This document shows, in pieces, positions 50,913 to 60,174 of a stretch of DNA of 64,000 nucleotides. Made by a program: the position numbers and the translations under genes. Origin of the DNA: Microbispora amethystogenes. Its GTDB lineage: Bacteria > Actinomycetota > Actinomycetes > Streptosporangiales > Streptosporangiaceae. The stretch lies in NCBI RefSeq assembly GCF_016863015.1, contig NZ_BOOB01000003.1, forward strand, positions 62,001 to 126,000, in the 5' to 3' direction. Under the pieces are notes generated by a model. The model made no database searches and was not told where the DNA came from. It was given only the letters and a program-made list of their open reading frames with translations. Position 1 is the first letter of the stretch, and every line of letters begins with the position of its first letter.

Positions 50913-51056
50913 GTGCTCCGGGGTCGGTGTAATTCCGAACCGGCGGTGACATCCCTGCCCCCAGGGGTGAAGTCCGCGACCCGGCCGAAGCCATCGGCCG
51001 GTGGACCTGGTGAGACTCCAGGACCGACGGTGAAAGTCCGGATGGGAGGAAGCGCG
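50913..51056 (+). promoter_or_regulatory. FMN riboswitch (RFN element)
   Basis: Contains the conserved RFN blocks in order: GGGGTCGGTG, ATTCCGAACCGGCGGT, AGTCCGCGACCC, GGTGGACCTGGTGAGA, CTCCAGGACCGACGG, TGAAAGTCCGGATGGGAGGA. It controls the downstream rib operon. Confidence 0.97.
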
Positions 51057-51076
51057 CGAACGGGCGGCCGTGTGCC

Positions 51077-51177
51077 GCCGGGCGTCCCCACGGGGCCGCC
51101 CGGCAGCGGGCTGCCCGAGCAGGTGGTGCGAGGCCGCATCCCGATCGTTCCCCGGGGCCCGCCGTTACGGCAACGGC
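51077..51177 (+). promoter_or_regulatory. expression platform of the FMN riboswitch
   Basis: 135 nt separate the aptamer from ribD. It holds a strong hairpin (GCCGGGCG 51077-51084 with CGCCCGGC 51097-51104, continued inward by CCCC/GGGG) without a T run. A second stem, GCCGTT/AACGGC (51161-51177), ends exactly at the GAGAGGAAG ribosome-binding site. Translational control or Rho-dependent termination is more likely than intrinsic termination. Confidence 0.5.
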
Positions 51178-51191
51178 GAGAGGAAGACCGG

Positions 51192-52406
51192 GTGACCTCG
51201 CGGGACATCCTTCACATGCGGCGCGCGATCGCGCTCGCCGCCCGCGGACTGGGCGGCACCAGCCCCAACCCCGTCGTCGGCTGCGTCGTCCTCGACCCGT
51301 CGGGCGAGGTCGCCGGGGAGGGCTTCCACGCCTACGCCGGCGGCCCGCACGCCGAGGTCGCGGCGCTCCGCGAGGCGGGCGGACGGGCCCGGGGCGGAAC
51401 GGCCTACGTGACGCTGGAGCCGTGCGCCCACACCGGCAGGACCGGGCCCTGCGCCACCGCCCTCCTGGAGGCCGGGGTGGCGCGGGTCGTCGTCGCCGTC
51501 CCCGACCCCAACCCCGTGGCCGCGGGCGGCGCGGAGGTCCTGCGGCGGCACGGCGTGCGGGTGGACGAGGGCGTGCTGACGGCGGAGGCCGAGGAGGGCA
51601 ACGCCGCCTGGCTGACCTTCGTACGGGCCCGCAGGCCCTATGTGACCTGGAAGTTCGCCGCGACGATGGACGGCCGCTCGGCGGCCTCCGACGGCACCAG
51701 CCAGTGGATCACCTCGCCGGAGGCGCGCGCCGACGTGCACCGCCTGCGGGCCGAGAGCGACGCCGTCGTCGCCGGCATCGGCACCGTGCTCGCCGACGAC
51801 CCCCGGCTGACCGTACGGCCGCCCGTCCGTCCGGCCGCCCGCCCGCCTGCCGAACCCGGCGCGGCCGCCGACGGGCCGCCGCGCGCCGCGCCCGTGCTGC
51901 GCGTCGTCGCCGACCCCGGCGCCCGTACCCCCGCCGGCGCCCGCGTGCTGGACGGCGAGGCGCCGACGCTGGTCGCGGTGGCCGAGGACGCCGCCGTCCC
52001 CGCCCACCTGTCCCAGGTCGTACGAATCCCCCGTGTCCAGGGGGGAATAGATCTCCACGCTCTCCTGGCTGAGCTGCACGGGAGGCAGATCGTGAGCGTG
52101 CTGGTCGAGGGAGGTCCCACGCTCGCGGGCGCGTTCCTGCGGGAGGGCTTGGTCGACCGGGTCGTCGGCTACCTCGCCCCGGCGCTGCTGGGCGCGGGCG
52201 CGGCGGCCCTCGGCCCGGCGGGCGTCTTGACGATCACCGAGATCCACCGGCTGGAGTTCGCCTCGGTGACCCCCGTCGGGCCGGACCTCAGGGTGGTCCT
52301 GCGGCCCAAGGCCCCCGCGCACCAGTCCTCCCTTCCCGCATCTTCCCTGGTCACCGATCCCCTGGTTGCAGATCCCCAGGTCGTACAGTCCCCTAAGGAG
52401 AGCTGA
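51192..52406 (+). CDS. ribD: bifunctional riboflavin deaminase / reductase
   Basis: Second and third steps of riboflavin synthesis. 404 aa. N-terminal zinc deaminase (about 5-145: SPNPVVGCVV, HAEVAAL, LEPCAHTGRTGPCATAL) and C-terminal NADPH reductase (about 150-375: KFAATMDGRSAASDGTSQWITS, VEGGPTLAGAFL). GTG 51192 with GAGAGGAAG upstream. The last about 30 residues (SSLPASSLVTDPLVADPQVVQS) are repetitive and unconserved, from a small nucleotide repeat before ribE. Confidence 0.95.
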   Translation: MTSRDILHMRRAIALAARGLGGTSPNPVVGCVVLDPSGEVAGEGFHAYAGGPHAEVAALREAGGRARGGTAYVTLEPCAHTGRTGPCATALLEAGVARVVVAVPDPNPVAAGGAEVLRRHGVRVDEGVLTAEAEEGNAAWLTFVRARRPYVTWKFAATMDGRSAASDGTSQWITSPEARADVHRLRAESDAVVAGIGTVLADDPRLTVRPPVRPAARPPAEPGAAADGPPRAAPVLRVVADPGARTPAGARVLDGEAPTLVAVAEDAAVPAHLSQVVRIPRVQGGIDLHALLAELHGRQIVSVLVEGGPTLAGAFLREGLVDRVVGYLAPALLGAGAAALGPAGVLTITEIHRLEFASVTPVGPDLRVVLRPKAPAHQSSLPASSLVTDPLVADPQVVQSPKES

Positions 52407-52407
52407 G

Positions 52408-53016
52408 ATGTTCACCGGAATCGTCGAGGAGCTCGGCGAGGTCGTGGCTCTGGAGTCCCTGGGCGACTCCGCGCGCCTCACGGTGCGCGGCCCGGTCGTC
52501 ACCGGCGACGCCCGGCACGGCGACTCGATCGCCGTCAACGGCGTGTGCCTCACCGTGGCGGGCGCGGAGGGCGACTCCTTCACCGCCGACGTGATGAAGG
52601 AGACCCTCGTCAGGTCCGCGCTCGGCGCGCTGCGCCCCGGCTCGCGGGTCAACCTGGAGCGCGCCGTACGGGCCGACCAGCGGCTCGGCGGGCACATCGT
52701 GCAGGGCCACGTGGACGGGACCGGGGAGGTGCTGTCGCGCGAGCCCGGGGAACACTGGGAGGTCGTGCGGATCTCGCTGCCCGCCGGTCTCGCCCGCTAC
52801 GTCGTGGAGAAGGGCTCGATCGCCGTGGACGGGGTCAGCCTGACCGTGGCCGCGGTGACCGGAGACTCCTTCGCCGTCAGCCTGATCCCCACCACCCTGG
52901 AGCTCACCACGCTCGGCCGTAAGGGGCCCGGTGAGCCGGTCAACCTCGAGGTGGACGTCATCGCCAAGTACGTCGAGAAGCTGACCGCGGCGACCGCCAA
53001 GGAGGTCGTGGCGTGA
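52408..53016 (+). CDS. ribE: riboflavin synthase (alpha chain)
   Basis: Dismutates two lumazines to riboflavin. 202 aa with the family's internal duplication: [20 protein letters not shown] and DVMKETL in the first barrel, [12 protein letters not shown] between, and DGVSLTV with [12 protein letters not shown] in the second. AAGGAGA precedes ATG 52408. Its end overlaps the next gene by four bases. Confidence 0.96.
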   Translation: MFTGIVEELGEVVALESLGDSARLTVRGPVVTGDARHGDSIAVNGVCLTVAGAEGDSFTADVMKETLVRSALGALRPGSRVNLERAVRADQRLGGHIVQGHVDGTGEVLSREPGEHWEVVRISLPAGLARYVVEKGSIAVDGVSLTVAAVTGDSFAVSLIPTTLELTTLGRKGPGEPVNLEVDVIAKYVEKLTAATAKEVVA

Positions 53017-53645
53017 GCTGGACCGAGGCGGGATTCGACGTGTACGGCCAGCACGTCCTGTGGACCGACCTGGTGGGCAACGTGTGCGCGCTGGGCACGG
53101 TCTGGCTCGCGATCAAGAAGACGATCTGGACCTGGCCGGTGCAGCTGCTCGGGTCGGTCCTGCTGTTCGTGGCGTCGGTCGGCGCGCACATCACGGGCAA
53201 CGCGCTCAAGCAGGCGCTGTTCGGCGTCCTCGCGGTCTACGGCTGGGTGAAGTGGTCGCGCGGCACCCGCGGCGGCGCGGAGCTGCCGATCCGGTCGGCG
53301 CGACCGGGGGAGCGGGCGGCACTCCTCGGCCTGCTGGTCGCCGGGACGGTCGCGGTCGCGCTCACCTTCACCTTCCTCAACTCCCGGGGCTGGAACATCT
53401 CCTGGAGCCCCTGGCCCGACGCGTACATCTTCGTGGGCAGCGCGGCGGCGACGTGGGCGCAGGGCAGGGCCCTGGTCGACTTCTGGATCATCTGGGTGGC
53501 CGTCGACCTCGTGGGCGTCCCGCTGGCGTTCAGCTCCGGGCTGGTCGTCTCCGGAGTGGTCTACGGGCTGTTCTTCCTGATGGTGATGATCGGCTTCCGC
53601 GACTGGCTGCGCCAGTCGCGCGCGCTGCGGGCGGTGATCGCGTGA
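53013..53645 (+). CDS. ribM: PnuC-family transporter, probably riboflavin (RibM)
   Basis: 210-aa membrane protein with about seven hydrophobic helices and the PnuC-family segments [32 protein letters not shown] and VYGWVKW near helix 3. Classical PnuC takes nicotinamide riboside. PnuC homologs inside FMN-riboswitch operons of Streptomyces and Corynebacterium are riboflavin uptake proteins (RibM). Placement between ribE and ribBA, with overlaps at both ends, makes flavin the likely cargo. Confidence 0.85.
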   Translation: MSWTEAGFDVYGQHVLWTDLVGNVCALGTVWLAIKKTIWTWPVQLLGSVLLFVASVGAHITGNALKQALFGVLAVYGWVKWSRGTRGGAELPIRSARPGERAALLGLLVAGTVAVALTFTFLNSRGWNISWSPWPDAYIFVGSAAATWAQGRALVDFWIIWVAVDLVGVPLAFSSGLVVSGVVYGLFFLMVMIGFRDWLRQSRALRAVIA

Positions 53646-54901
53646 GCGGGATCAGGCTGGACCCGATCGAGCGGGCCGTCGCCGACATCCGGGACGGCCG
53701 GCCCGTCGTCGTGGTCGACGACGAGAACCGCGAGAACGAGGGCGACCTCATCTTCGCCGCGTCCAAGGCGACGCCCGAGCTGGTCGCCTTCATGATCCGC
53801 CACACCAGCGGCGTGATCTGCGTGGGCATGGAGGGCGCCACGCTCGACCGGCTCGGCCTGCCGCTGATGGTGCAGGACAACCGCGAGCGGCTGCGCACGG
53901 CGTACACGATCAGCGTGGACGCCAGGGACGGCGTGACGACCGGCATCTCCGCCGCCGACCGGGCCAGGACCATCAGGACCCTGTGCGACTCGGCGACCGA
54001 GCCGTACGAGCTGGTGCGGCCGGGGCACATCTTCCCGCTGCGTTACCGCGAGGGCGGCGTGCTGGCACGACGCGGCCACACCGAGGCGTCGGTGGACCTC
54101 GCCCGGCTGGCCGGGCTGTCCCCGGCCGGCGCGCTCGCCGAGATCGTCAACGACGACGGCACGATGGCGCGCCTGCCGCGGCTGCGCGAGTTCGCCGACG
54201 AGCACGACCTCGCGCTCGTCTCGATCGAGCAGCTCGTCGAGCACCGCCGCCGGTCGGAGCGGATGGTCACCCGGGTCGCCGAGACCGGCATCCCGAACCG
54301 GTACGGCATGTGGCGCGCGTACGGCTACGCCAGCGCGCTCGACGGCGGCGAGCACCTCGCACTGGTGTACGGCGACCTCGGCGACGGCGAGAACGTGCTC
54401 GTCCGGGCGCACTCCGAGTGCCTCACCGGCGACGTGCTCGGCTCCCTGCGCTGCGACTGCGGGGTGCAGCTCGACACCGCGATGCGGATGATCGCCGAGT
54501 GCGGCCGCGGCGTGATCGTCTACCTGCGCGGGCACGAGGGGCGGGGCATCGGCCTGCTGGCCAAGCTGCGGGCCTACGGCCTTCAGGACAACGGCAGCGA
54601 CACCGTCGACGCCAACCTGGAGCTGGGGCTGCCGGTGGACGCCAGGGAGTTCTCCAACGCCGGGCAGATGCTCGCCGACCTCGGCGTGAAGTCGGTGCGG
54701 CTGCTGACCAACAACCCCGCCAAGACGCGGGGCATGGACGGGTACGGCGTCAAGGTCCTCGGCCGCGAACCCATGCCGGTGGCGATGAACCCCTACAACG
54801 AGCGGTATCTCACGGCCAAGCGCGACCGGCTCGGCCACGAGATCTCCGGCGGCGTACCCCGCGACATCCACGGTGAGCACTTCGGCAGGGAGGCGTCATG
54901 A
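53642..54901 (+). CDS. ribBA: bifunctional DHBP synthase / GTP cyclohydrolase II
   Basis: Supplies both riboflavin precursors from ribulose 5-phosphate and GTP. 419 aa. N-terminal RibB (about 1-200: [39 protein letters not shown]). C-terminal RibA with zinc cysteines in [17 protein letters not shown] (about 259-275), [10 protein letters not shown] (about 299-308) and [11 protein letters not shown] 53642 overlaps the ribM stop. Confidence 0.96.
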   Translation: MSGIRLDPIERAVADIRDGRPVVVVDDENRENEGDLIFAASKATPELVAFMIRHTSGVICVGMEGATLDRLGLPLMVQDNRERLRTAYTISVDARDGVTTGISAADRARTIRTLCDSATEPYELVRPGHIFPLRYREGGVLARRGHTEASVDLARLAGLSPAGALAEIVNDDGTMARLPRLREFADEHDLALVSIEQLVEHRRRSERMVTRVAETGIPNRYGMWRAYGYASALDGGEHLALVYGDLGDGENVLVRAHSECLTGDVLGSLRCDCGVQLDTAMRMIAECGRGVIVYLRGHEGRGIGLLAKLRAYGLQDNGSDTVDANLELGLPVDAREFSNAGQMLADLGVKSVRLLTNNPAKTRGMDGYGVKVLGREPMPVAMNPYNERYLTAKRDRLGHEISGGVPRDIHGEHFGREAS

Positions 54902-54903
54902 GT

Positions 54904-54927
54904 GAGCGAAGCGAGCGAATAAGCGGG
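54904..54927 (+). repeat. gagcgaagcgag-type extragenic element between ribBA and ribH
   Basis: The gagcgaagcgagcg style matches the element near 31187-31290 and REP-like sequences widespread in actinomycetes. The rest of the 76-base gap carries the GAGGAGG site of ribH. Confidence 0.4.
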
Positions 54928-54977
54928 CACAGCGCGATCCGCGCATGCGGCTCCGAGCCGTCGGGCGAGGAGGGCGC

Positions 54978-55448
54978 ATGAGCGGTGTGGGACGGCCGGA
55001 CGCGGCGGCGGTGGACGCGGGCGGGCTCACCGTCGGCATCGTCGCGGCCCGGTGGCACGAGAAGATCACCGACCAGCTCCTGGCCCGGGCCGTCCGGGCG
55101 GCCGAGGACAGCGGCGCGGCCGTGGTCACGGCCCGGGTGGCCGGGTCGCTGGAGATCCCGGTGGTCGCGCAGGCCCTGGCGCGGCGCTGCGACGCCGTCG
55201 TCGCGCTCGGCGCCGTGATCCGGGGCGACACGGCCCACTTCGACTACGTCTGCGACTCGGTGACCGCGGGGCTGACCAGGATCAGCCTCGACGAGTCCAC
55301 CCCCGTGGGCAACGGGGTGCTGACCTGTGACACCCTTGATCAAGCGGTCGAGCGGTCCGGCGTGCCGGGCAGCAAGGAGGACAAGGGGTACGAGGCGACG
55401 ATCGCCGCCCTGGAGACCGCGGTCCTCCTGCGCGGCCTCGCCGGCTGA
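54978..55448 (+). CDS. ribH: 6,7-dimethyl-8-ribityllumazine synthase
   Basis: Penultimate step of riboflavin synthesis, forming large capsid-like shells. 156 aa: [17 protein letters not shown] (about 19-35), [14 protein letters not shown] (about 56-69) and the catalytic [16 protein letters not shown] (about 82-97). ATG 54978 has GAGGAGG upstream. An earlier in-frame ATG at 54945 lacks one. Confidence 0.95.
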   Translation: MSGVGRPDAAAVDAGGLTVGIVAARWHEKITDQLLARAVRAAEDSGAAVVTARVAGSLEIPVVAQALARRCDAVVALGAVIRGDTAHFDYVCDSVTAGLTRISLDESTPVGNGVLTCDTLDQAVERSGVPGSKEDKGYEATIAALETAVLLRGLAG

Positions 55449-55556
55449 CACCCGCGCGATCCTCGCATCCGCAGCGCCGAGCCGGGAAGATGTCACTGGT
55501 GATCACGTTCCGTCCGTCCGCCGGGCACGCCGTACGCAGCCTTGAGGGGGATCGTC

Positions 55557-56006
55557 ATGCCTGAGGGCGTGCCGTCGTTGCCCGTCACCTGGCGGCCCCG
55601 GAGCACGACGATCATCGCGTACGGCCTGGCGGCGGTGATGGTGGTGGGCGCGATCGTGCTGGCGGTCGGCCTGCCGGAGCAGTTCAAGCTGGCCGACCGG
55701 CTGGGCATGGTCGGCTTCGGGCTGCTCGTGGCGTTCGTGCTGCACCTGCTCGGCCGCCTGCGGGTGCGGGCGGACGAGCGGGGGATCACGGTGGTGAACC
55801 CCCTGCGGGTCCACCACTTCGAGTGGGCCGAGGTGCTCGACGTCACGATGGTGGAGGGCGACCCCTGGCCCAAGCTCGACCTCGCGAACGGGCTCAGCCT
55901 GGGCGCGATGGGCATCCAGAGCACCGAGAGGGAGCGCTCGCGCCGTGCGGTGGCCCAGCTCACCGCCCTCATCCGGGAACGCGGCGAGGCCCCCGACCAT
56001 CTCTAG
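55557..56006 (+). CDS. PH-domain (bPH6-like) membrane protein
   Basis: 149 aa. An N-terminal strand WRPRSTTIIAYGLAAVMVVGAIVLAVGL and a second hydrophobic helix MVGFGLLVAFVLHLLG make two membrane segments. A cytoplasmic PH-like domain follows (RLRVRADERGITVVNPLRVHHFEWAEVLDV, LDLANGLSLGAMGIQ). Such genes commonly follow ribH in actinobacteria (recalled). Function unknown. ATG 55557 with GAGGGGG. Confidence 0.75.
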   Translation: MPEGVPSLPVTWRPRSTTIIAYGLAAVMVVGAIVLAVGLPEQFKLADRLGMVGFGLLVAFVLHLLGRLRVRADERGITVVNPLRVHHFEWAEVLDVTMVEGDPWPKLDLANGLSLGAMGIQSTERERSRRAVAQLTALIRERGEAPDHL

Positions 56007-56058
56007 TCCGGAAAGGCCGCCGTAATCGGCGAATATCGGCAGTCCTGAAATAATTGAC

Positions 56059-57045
56059 ATGGCCCGAATGGGGCTCGCCTCCTGGACTCTGGACGTGGCC
56101 TCCAGCCGGGAGTCGCAAACGGGCGATAAGCCCAATTCGGGCGACATTGCGAGATCTGCCATTCCGTGGGGGAGAACACTGCAGGCGCGGCGGCTGGCCT
56201 GCGATCTCACCACCAAGGAGCCGGCCAGGCGGGCGGGTTGCGATCCGGCGTTCGTCGTCTGGCTGGAAATGCTCCCGGCCCGGCCGTCGGGCGGTCTGGC
56301 CGATCGGGTGGAAACGGTGCTGGATCTGCATCTCGATCCACCGTCGAGGACGCCGCCCGGACCCGGCCCCGAGGGGCGGATAAGCAGGAGGGCCTTCACC
56401 GGCTCGCTGAGCGCCATGGTCTACTACGCGGCGAGCCGCGGAGACCTCGCCGGCGCGGCCCTGCGGCCGAGGCTCGGCCGGGAGATGATCGACGATCTGG
56501 ACGCGGCCCGGCTCGCTCTGGTGGCGCGCGAGCGTGCCTTCGGCCCGGCCGAGTTGCTCGCCTCGGCCGTCGGCTACCTGTCGCTGATCCGGCGCCTGCT
56601 GCGGGAGAGGGCCCACGGCGCTCTCGGCCGGGACCTGCTCATGACCGGCGCCCAGTGGGCCGACTTCGCCGGTTGGCTCCATCAGAGCGCCGGCGCCCCG
56701 GCCGCCGCCGCGATGCGGGCGTTCCTGTTGCAGCAGCAGGCGCACGCCTACAGCGGCATGGGAGTGCGGAAGATCGGCCTGCGGCTTCTCGACGAGGCCG
56801 ACGAACTGGTCGACGGCGCGCACGCCCACGACGACTCAGGTGAGAGGAACCTGATCAGGGCGGATTACGTCACGCACGCCTATCTCGCTCTGCAACGCGG
56901 CAAGGTCCTGACCGACACCGGGCGTCCCCGAGCCGCCATAGAGGCGCTGGAGGCGGGCATGCGGAAGTGGCCGCGGGATTTCTACCGGACTTGTCCGCGG
57001 CGCTCCGACCTTCAGGCCGGTCATGAAGCGGACTCTTCCGCGTAG
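56059..57045 (+). pseudogene. truncated XRE/TPR-type transcriptional regulator
   Basis: 328-aa frame resembling the large actinomycete family of helix-turn-helix regulators with a C-terminal helical-repeat (TPR-like) domain. The N-terminal region IPWGRTLQARRLACDLTTKEPARRAGCDPAFVVWLE (about 35-70) is a degenerate HTH. The middle (LLRERAHGALGRDLLMTGAQWADFAGWL, HAYSGMGVRKIGLRLLDEADEL) is typical helical repeat. Family members usually continue well beyond the KWPRDF segment near residue 302. Here the frame turns into TCPRRSDLQAGHEADSSA and stops, with no continuation in another frame. Probably a decaying or truncated regulator beside the hairpin-rich segment at 57113. Confidence 0.5.
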
Positions 57046-57112
57046 CGGGGCAGGAAAAGCGGATTCGCCGTCAAGGCGGATCGGCGTCCGGTAGCGTGAA
57101 CGTGTCAGGTAC

Positions 57113-57290
57113 CGCCGGATGGGCGGGAACGGAACCTTCGGGTTCGAAAGCCTGTGGAGACCAGGTGAGACCACTTCGGTGGCACAGGTCGCTGAAGCGG
57201 GAGGATCGACCTCGCGATGCGCACGCTCAAGGCCGTGAAGCGCGGAGAGCCCATCCTACCGGTCTAGCCTCCCCGCGCGTGAACGCGGAG
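57113..57290 (+). ncRNA. hairpin-rich segment, candidate structured RNA or IS605-type right-end remnant
   Basis: Several short stems lie in a row: AACC-TTCG-GGTT (two-sided UUCG loop), CCTG-TGGAGA-CCAGG, CCAC-TTCG-GTGG inside GACC...GGTC, and CCGCG-CGTGAA-CGCGG at 57274-57289. Two UUCG-capped stems plus the GCCTGTGGAGACC and CTGAAGCGGGAGG strings recall the guide-RNA-bearing right ends of IS200/IS605 TnpB elements. No TnpB coding remains. It could equally be a terminator region between convergent genes. Confidence 0.35.
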
Positions 57291-57293
57291 CCG

Positions 57294-58424
57294 TCAGGCG
57301 GTCAGCCGTACGGGCGCGGCGCCGAGCAGGCCGCGGCGGCGCAGTTCGGGCAGCACGCCCTCCCCGAACCAGTAGGCCTCCTCCAGGTGCGGGTAGCCGG
57401 ACAGGACGAAATCCTCCACCCCGAGTGAGGCGTACTCCTCGACGAGGTCGGCGACCTCCGCGTGGCTGCCGACGAGCGCCGTGCCGGCGCCGCCGCGCAC
57501 CAGGCCGACCCCCGCCCACAGGCCGGGGTGGATCTCCAGGTCCCTGACCCTGCCGCCGCGGAAGCCCTCGTGGAGCGCGAGCATCCGCTGCTGCCCGACC
57601 GACTCGCTGCGGCGCAGGACGGCCCGCGCCGCGTCGATGTCCTCGGGGGAGATCTGGTCGAGCAGCCGCTTCGCCTCCGCCCACGCCTCCTTGGACGTGT
57701 CCCTCGTGATCACGTGCAGCCGGATGCCGAAGCGCAGCGTACGGCCCTCGGCGGCGGCCAGTTCGCGCATCCGGTCGAGCTTGGCCGCGACCTGCGACGG
57801 CGGCTCGCCCCAGGTGAGGTAGACGTCGACGTGCCGGGCCGCGACCGGGCCCGCGGCGGCCGACGAGCCACCGAAGTAGAGCTCGGGCACGGGGTCGGGC
57901 CGCTCGGCGACCGTCGCGCCCTCGACGTCGTAGTAGTGGCCGGTGAAGTCGAACGGCCCGTCCCAGGCGCCGCGGACGATCGTCAGGAACTCCGCGGTCC
58001 TGGCGTATCGCTCGTCCTTGGCCAGGTGGTCGCCGAAGCGCCGCTGCTCGGCCGTCTCACCCCCGGTGACCACGTTGAGCAGCAGCCGTCCGCCGGAGAT
58101 CCGCTGGTAGGTGGCGGCCATCTGGGCCGCCAGCGTGGGCGACAGCGCGCCGGGCCGGAACGCGACCAGGAACTTCAGCCGCGTCGTGACCTGGGTCAGC
58201 GCGGCGGTGACCAGCCACGCGTCCTCGCAGTAGGTCCCCGTCGGGGTGAGCACGGCCTCGAACCCCGCCTGCTCGGCCGCGCGGGCCACCTGGGCGAGAT
58301 AGTCGATCGTGGGCGGGCGGCGCGTGGCCGCCGCGGACACGCCGTGGCTCCGCGTCAGGCCGTGCCCGCCGCCGACGATCGCCCGGCCGTCGCCGGATGT
58401 GGGCAGGAACCAGTGGAATCTCAT
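57294..58424 (-). CDS. ssuD: FMNH2-dependent alkanesulfonate monooxygenase
   Basis: Flavin-dependent desulfonation of alkanesulfonates to aldehyde and sulfite. 376 aa bacterial-luciferase fold: FHWFLPTSGDGR, AEQAGFEAVLTPTGTYCEDAW with the conserved Cys of SsuD, LVAFRPGALSPTLAAQMAATYQRISGGRLLLNVVTGG, and YFGGSSAAAGPVAARHVDVYLTWGEP. Last gene of ssuC-B-A-D, overlapping ssuA by four bases. No flavin reductase (ssuE) is adjacent. Confidence 0.95.
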   Translation of the reverse strand: MRFHWFLPTSGDGRAIVGGGHGLTRSHGVSAAATRRPPTIDYLAQVARAAEQAGFEAVLTPTGTYCEDAWLVTAALTQVTTRLKFLVAFRPGALSPTLAAQMAATYQRISGGRLLLNVVTGGETAEQRRFGDHLAKDERYARTAEFLTIVRGAWDGPFDFTGHYYDVEGATVAERPDPVPELYFGGSSAAAGPVAARHVDVYLTWGEPPSQVAAKLDRMRELAAAEGRTLRFGIRLHVITRDTSKEAWAEAKRLLDQISPEDIDAARAVLRRSESVGQQRMLALHEGFRGGRVRDLEIHPGLWAGVGLVRGGAGTALVGSHAEVADLVEEYASLGVEDFVLSGYPHLEEAYWFGEGVLPELRRRGLLGAAPVRLTA

Positions 58425-59404
58425 CGCGCGGCCTTTCCGACGACCTCGTTGAACCGGTCGTCAACGAACTGGGAGAAGGTGACCGTGCCGGGGATCAGGC
58501 CCTCGGCGCCGAAGGCGTCGGCGATCTCCTGTTCCGAGGAGACGACCGAGTCGTCGATCTCGACCGGGGTGGCCACGGCATTGGCGACGGCGGCGTTCGC
58601 CACCTCGGCGGGCAGGCCGGTCTCCTGAGCCCAGACCTTCGCCCACTCGTCCAGGTGGGCGGCGGCCCAGACCCGGGCCCTGGCCAGGCGGGTGAGGAAG
58701 TCGGCGATCGCGGCCCGCTTGCCGGTGTCCTCGATCGCGGCCGGCGCGGCGACCTGGAAGCCCAGGCCGTTCACGACGCCTGTGCCGTCGACCAGCAGCC
58801 GCGCCCCGTGCTGGATCTTCGCCTGGGAGGTGAAGGGGTCCCAGATGGCCCAGGCGTCGACCGTGCCGGAGGAGAACGCCGCCAGGGCGTCGGCCGGCTG
58901 GAGATACTGCGGCTGGATGTCCGCGAAGGACAGCCCGGCCTTCTTCAGCACGGCGAGCAGGTGGTAGTGGGCCGAGCTGCCCTTGGCCACCGCGACCTTC
59001 CTGCCCTTGAGCTGCTCTGGAGAGGTGATCGCGGACCCGCCGGGGACGAGGATCGCCGACCCCTTGGCGCTCTGCCGGTAGGCCGAGACCACCTTGATCT
59101 TCGATCCGGAGGCGGCGGCGAAGACGGGCGGGGTGTTGCCCACGCCGCCGATGTCGACCGCGCCGGCATTCACGGCCTCCAGCAGTGGCGGGCCTGAGGT
59201 GAACTGCGACCACGTGATCGTGTAGGAGGTGCCGCCGAGCAGCCCGGCGGCCTTGAGGATGGCCTCCGAACCGGCCTTCTGGTCGCCGACCCGCAGCGTG
59301 ACGCGTCCCTGGGCCTCGCCCGGTTTCCCGGCGGCGTCCTGCCCGGCGCAGGCCGTGCCGGCCGTCAGGGCGAGCAGCAGCGCGGCGAGAAGTCTCCTGG
59401 TCAT
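58421..59404 (-). CDS. ssuA: alkanesulfonate-type ABC substrate-binding protein
   Basis: 327-aa exported binding protein. Signal MTRRLLAALLLALTAGTACAGQ has a borderline lipobox (GTAC), so lipidation is likely but not certain. SsuA/NMT1-type core: TLRVGDQKAGSEAILKAAGLL, VDIGGVGNTPPVFAAASG, LKGRKVAVAKGSSAHYHL, VDAWAIWDPF. ATG overlaps the ssuB stop. Confidence 0.92.
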   Translation of the reverse strand: MTRRLLAALLLALTAGTACAGQDAAGKPGEAQGRVTLRVGDQKAGSEAILKAAGLLGGTSYTITWSQFTSGPPLLEAVNAGAVDIGGVGNTPPVFAAASGSKIKVVSAYRQSAKGSAILVPGGSAITSPEQLKGRKVAVAKGSSAHYHLLAVLKKAGLSFADIQPQYLQPADALAAFSSGTVDAWAIWDPFTSQAKIQHGARLLVDGTGVVNGLGFQVAAPAAIEDTGKRAAIADFLTRLARARVWAAAHLDEWAKVWAQETGLPAEVANAAVANAVATPVEIDDSVVSSEQEIADAFGAEGLIPGTVTFSQFVDDRFNEVVGKAAR

Positions 59405-60174
59405 CGCGTTCCTTCCGGGGGCACGCCCAGGGCGGCCAGCAGGGCCGTGCGCAGGGCGAGGAGGTCGTGGTGGTCGCGGTGCCTGGGGCGCCGCGCGGTG
59501 ACGGTCCAGGAGTGGGCGACCCGCCCGCCGTCGAGCACCAGGATCCGGTCGGCGAGGGTCAGGGCCTCGTCCACGTCGTGGGTCACCAGCAGTACGGCCG
59601 GGCCGTGCGCCGCCCACAGGTCGAGTACGAGGCGGTGCACGGTGATCCGGGTCAGCGCGTCGAGCGCGCTGAACGGCTCGTCGAGCAGCAGCAGGCGGGG
59701 CTCGCGGACGAGGGCCCGGGCGAGGCTCGCCCGCTGCGCCTCGCCGCCGGAGAGCGTGAGCGGCCAGGCCCCGGCGCGCTCGGTCAGGCCGACCTCGGCC
59801 AGCGCGGCGTCCGCCCTCGCGGCGGGGCCGGGCACGTCCAGGCCGAGCGTGAGGTTGTCGCGCACCCGCTTCCACGGCACGAGCCGGGGCTCCTGGAAGG
59901 CCACGGCCACCGAGCCGTCGACCTCGATGTCACCATCGACCTCCTCGTCCAGCCCGGCGAGCGCGCGCAGCAGGGTGGACTTGCCCGAGCCGCTGCGGCC
60001 GAGCAGCGCGACGAACTCGCCGGGCGCGATCGTCAGGTCGAGGCCGTCCAGCACCGCGCGGTCGCCGAAGCGCCGGGTGAGCCCGCGTACAGAGGCCGCC
60101 GACGGCGCGCCGGGGCGGCCCGCGTCGCCGGCGGGGGCCACGTCGCTCAGCGGGACAGGAACTCGCGCCGCCAT
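59401..60174 (-). CDS. ssuB: alkanesulfonate-type ABC transporter ATPase
   Basis: 257-aa ATPase: Walker A LLGRSGSGKSTLL (about 58-70), Q-loop VAFQEPRLVPWKRVRDNL, signature LSGGEAQRASLARAL, Walker B LLLLDEPFSALD, H-loop THDVDEA. ATG 60174 with AAAGGAGG 9 nt upstream, so it overlaps ssuC by 28 bases. Confidence 0.95.
   Translation of the reverse strand: MAARVPVPLSDVAPAGDAGRPGAPSAASVRGLTRRFGDRAVLDGLDLTIAPGEFVALLGRSGSGKSTLLRALAGLDEEVDGDIEVDGSVAVAFQEPRLVPWKRVRDNLTLGLDVPGPAARADAALAEVGLTERAGAWPLTLSGGEAQRASLARALVREPRLLLLDEPFSALDALTRITVHRLVLDLWAAHGPAVLLVTHDVDEALTLADRILVLDGGRVAHSWTVTARRPRHRDHHDLLALRTALLAALGVPPEGTR

Noticed and set aside
57270..57292. CTCCCCGCGCG...CGCGGAG string resembling a type I-E CRISPR repeat
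   Set aside because: Only one degenerate copy, no spacers and no cas genes. Treated as a hairpin.
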